From NCBI RefSeq assembly GCF_030246925.1, contig NZ_CP126740.1, positions 2,790,001 to 2,854,000 on the forward strand: 64,000 bases of DNA, written 5' to 3'. The notes under the pieces are model-generated. The model searched no databases and had not been told where the DNA came from. It worked only from the letters and a program-made list of their open reading frames with translations. The stretch comes from Microbacterium sp. zg-Y625. Its GTDB lineage: Bacteria > Actinomycetota > Actinomycetes > Actinomycetales > Microbacteriaceae. Of the stretch, positions 62,539 to 64,000 are shown piece after piece (the first letter of the stretch is position 1; every line of letters begins with the position of its first letter). The position numbers and the translations under genes are program-made.

Positions 62539-64000
62539 ATGACGAACCCCGCAGCCGCAGACCTCATCGCCCGCAGCAACCGCCTCGGCGCCGACCCGAA
62601 GAACACCAACTACGCCGGGGGCAACACCTCCGCCAAGGGCACCGAGACCGACCCGGTGACGGGCGAGCCGGTCGAGCTGCTGTGGGTCAAGGGCTCCGGC
62701 GGCGACCTCGGCACCCTCACCGAGAAGGGCCTGGCCGTGCTGCGCCTGGACCGCATGCGGGCACTCGTGAACGTCTACCCTGGCGTCGACCGCGAAGACG
62801 AGATGGTCGCGGCCTTCGACTACTGCCTGCACGGCAAGGGCGGCGCCGCCCCGTCGATCGACACCGCCATGCACGGCCTGGTGGATGCCGCGCACGTCGA
62901 CCACCTGCACCCGGACTCGGGCATCGCGATCGCGACCGCCGCCGACGGCGAGAAGCTCACCTCCGAGATCTTCGGCGACAAGGTCGTCTGGGTGCCGTGG
63001 CGGCGCCCCGGCTTCCAGCTGGGCCTGGACATCGCCGAGATCAAGGCGCAGAACCCGCAGGCGATCGGCTGCATCCTCGGCGGCCACGGCATCACCGCGT
63101 GGGGCGACACGTCGGAGGAATCCGAGCGCAACAGCCTGTGGGTCATCGACACCGCCGCCGCCTACATCGCCAGCAACGGCAAGGCCGACCCGTTCGGCGG
63201 CGTGCGCGCCGGCTTCGAGGCGCTGCCCGAGGCCGAGCGGCGCGCCCGCGCTGCCGCCCTCGCGCCGACGATCCGCGGCATGGCATCCACCGACAAGCCC
63301 ATGGTCGGCCACTACACCGACAGCGACGTGGTGCTGGACTTCCTCGCCTCCGAGAAGGCGCCCTACCTTGCAGGTCTCGGCACGAGCTGCCCCGACCATT
63401 TCCTGCGCACCAAGGTCAAGCCGCTGATCCTCGACCTGCCCGCCACGGCGACGGTCGAGGAGCAGCTGGCGCGCCTGCAGGAGCTGCACGCCGAGTACCG
63501 CGCCGACTACCAGGCGTACTACGACGCGCACGCGGATGCCTCGAGCCCCGCAATCCGCGGCGCGGACCCGCTCATCGTGCTCGTCCCGGGCGTCGGCATG
63601 TTCAGCTACGGCGCGAACAAGCAGACCGCGCGCGTCGCCGGCGAGTTCTACGTCAACGCGATCAACGTCATGCGCGGCGCCGAGGCGCTGTCGACCTACT
63701 CCCCCATCTCGGATGCCGAGAAGTTCCGCATCGAGTACTGGGCGCTGGAAGAGGCGAAGCTGCAGCGGATGCCGAAGCCCAAGACCCACCAGGGCCGCAT
63801 CGCGTTCGTGACGGGCGCGGCATCCGGCATCGGCAAGGCCATCGCGACCCGCCTGGCGGCCGAGGGCGCGTGCGTCGTCGTGGCCGACCTCGACCTCGAG
63901 AAGGCGCAGGCCGCGGCCGCCGAGCTCGGCAACGCCGACGTGGCGATCGGGGTCGCGGCGAACGTGGCGGATGCCGCGGGCGTGCAGGCCGCCATCGACG
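62539..64000 (+). CDS. rhaEW: Partial: bifunctional rhamnulose-1-phosphate aldolase / L-lactaldehyde dehydrogenase
   Basis: The gene runs off the window after 487 codons. The N-terminal part is a class II aldolase (NYAGGNTSAKG, WVKGSGGDLGTLTEKG, Zn ligands in HLHPDSGIAIA and GGHGITAWG). From residue about 415 a short-chain dehydrogenase begins with VTGAASGIGKAIA. This fusion is the RhaEW enzyme of actinobacteria and bacilli: it cleaves L-rhamnulose-1-phosphate to DHAP and L-lactaldehyde, then oxidises the latter to lactate. ATG 62539 follows AGGAAG. It completes rhaM, rhaI and rhaB. Confidence 0.93.
   Translation, partial: MTNPAAADLIARSNRLGADPKNTNYAGGNTSAKGTETDPVTGEPVELLWVKGSGGDLGTLTEKGLAVLRLDRMRALVNVYPGVDREDEMVAAFDYCLHGKGGAAPSIDTAMHGLVDAAHVDHLHPDSGIAIATAADGEKLTSEIFGDKVVWVPWRRPGFQLGLDIAEIKAQNPQAIGCILGGHGITAWGDTSEESERNSLWVIDTAAAYIASNGKADPFGGVRAGFEALPEAERRARAAALAPTIRGMASTDKPMVGHYTDSDVVLDFLASEKAPYLAGLGTSCPDHFLRTKVKPLILDLPATATVEEQLARLQELHAEYRADYQAYYDAHADASSPAIRGADPLIVLVPGVGMFSYGANKQTARVAGEFYVNAINVMRGAEALSTYSPISDAEKFRIEYWALEEAKLQRMPKPKTHQGRIAFVTGAASGIGKAIATRLAAEGACVVVADLDLEKAQAAAAELGNADVAIGVAANVADAAGVQAAID

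Overview
The window is very GC-rich, gene-dense DNA with actinobacterial features: a DUF222/HNH (13E12-type) gene, F420/LLM-type oxidoreductases, WYL, LacI and DeoR regulators, many ATGA/GTGA start-stop overlaps, and many promoters whose -10 hexamer lies 6-7 nt from the start codon with no Shine-Dalgarno (leaderless mRNAs). A strong excess of the heptamer GGCATCC/GGATGCC (Ala-Ser written GCA-TCC, Asp-Ala written GAT-GCC) fits Microbacterium or a close Microbacteriaceae relative; this placement is an inference. I see no rRNA, tRNA, CRISPR array, prophage or insertion sequence.

Layout. Positions 1-2434 hold the tail of a probable rhamnogalacturonan-lyase-like gene and a DUF222/HNH gene. 2441-3953 is a WYL regulator and an alpha/beta hydrolase. 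3926-20142 is a pectin/rhamnogalacturonan accessory region: two paralogous Gfo/Idh/MocA oxidoreductases in separate minus-strand operons (with a GH43-like propeller, and with a DUF6807 protein plus a cupin), an ABC half-transporter, a rhamnogalacturonan-acetylesterase-like SGNH esterase, an M24-like peptidase homologue, a LacI regulator, and a five-gene oxidative acid-sugar operon (oxidoreductase, SDR/epimerase, KdgD, enolase-superfamily dehydratase, semialdehyde dehydrogenase) that should end at 2-oxoglutarate. 20301-26569 converts galactosides to glycolysis: GH35 beta-galactosidase, galE, a GalR-like repressor, galT and galK. 26677-37513 is mixed: hydrolase, amino-acid permease, TetR regulator, an SDR with an unusual N-terminal extension, GH3 beta-glucosidase, carboxylesterase, LLM oxidoreductase, an orphan beta-class DNA methyltransferase and a lipoate ligase. 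37703-48488 has a DEAD-box helicase with a long leader, a lipase-like hydrolase, a secreted PL11 rhamnogalacturonan lyase, a MarR/MFS pair, an alditol oxidase, an LLM oxidoreductase and an aldo/keto reductase. 48530-64000 is L-rhamnose metabolism: LacI, rhaM, rhaI, an esterase, then a minus-strand operon (CUT2 ABC transporter, RpiB-like isomerase, ThuA-like protein, RhaB-type kinase, class II aldolase), a second LacI, a DeoR regulator, and the start of the bifunctional rhamnulose-1-phosphate aldolase/lactaldehyde dehydrogenase.

How it fits together: PL11 cuts the rhamnogalacturonan I backbone outside the cell, the acetylesterase removes acetyl groups, GH35 and the Leloir genes handle galactan side chains, the oxidative operon handles uronic-acid-derived sugars, and the rha genes handle rhamnose. 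Two operator families tie the loci together: GGAAANCGNTTTCC-like sites at six pectin/galactoside loci, and TGAANCGNTTCA sites at the two rhamnose-side promoters. The strongest candidate for an undescribed system is the operon at 52106-60402. There an RpiB-family protein lacking the usual DHAG histidine sits with a RhaB-like kinase, an aldolase and its own transporter, beside a canonical rhamnose route.
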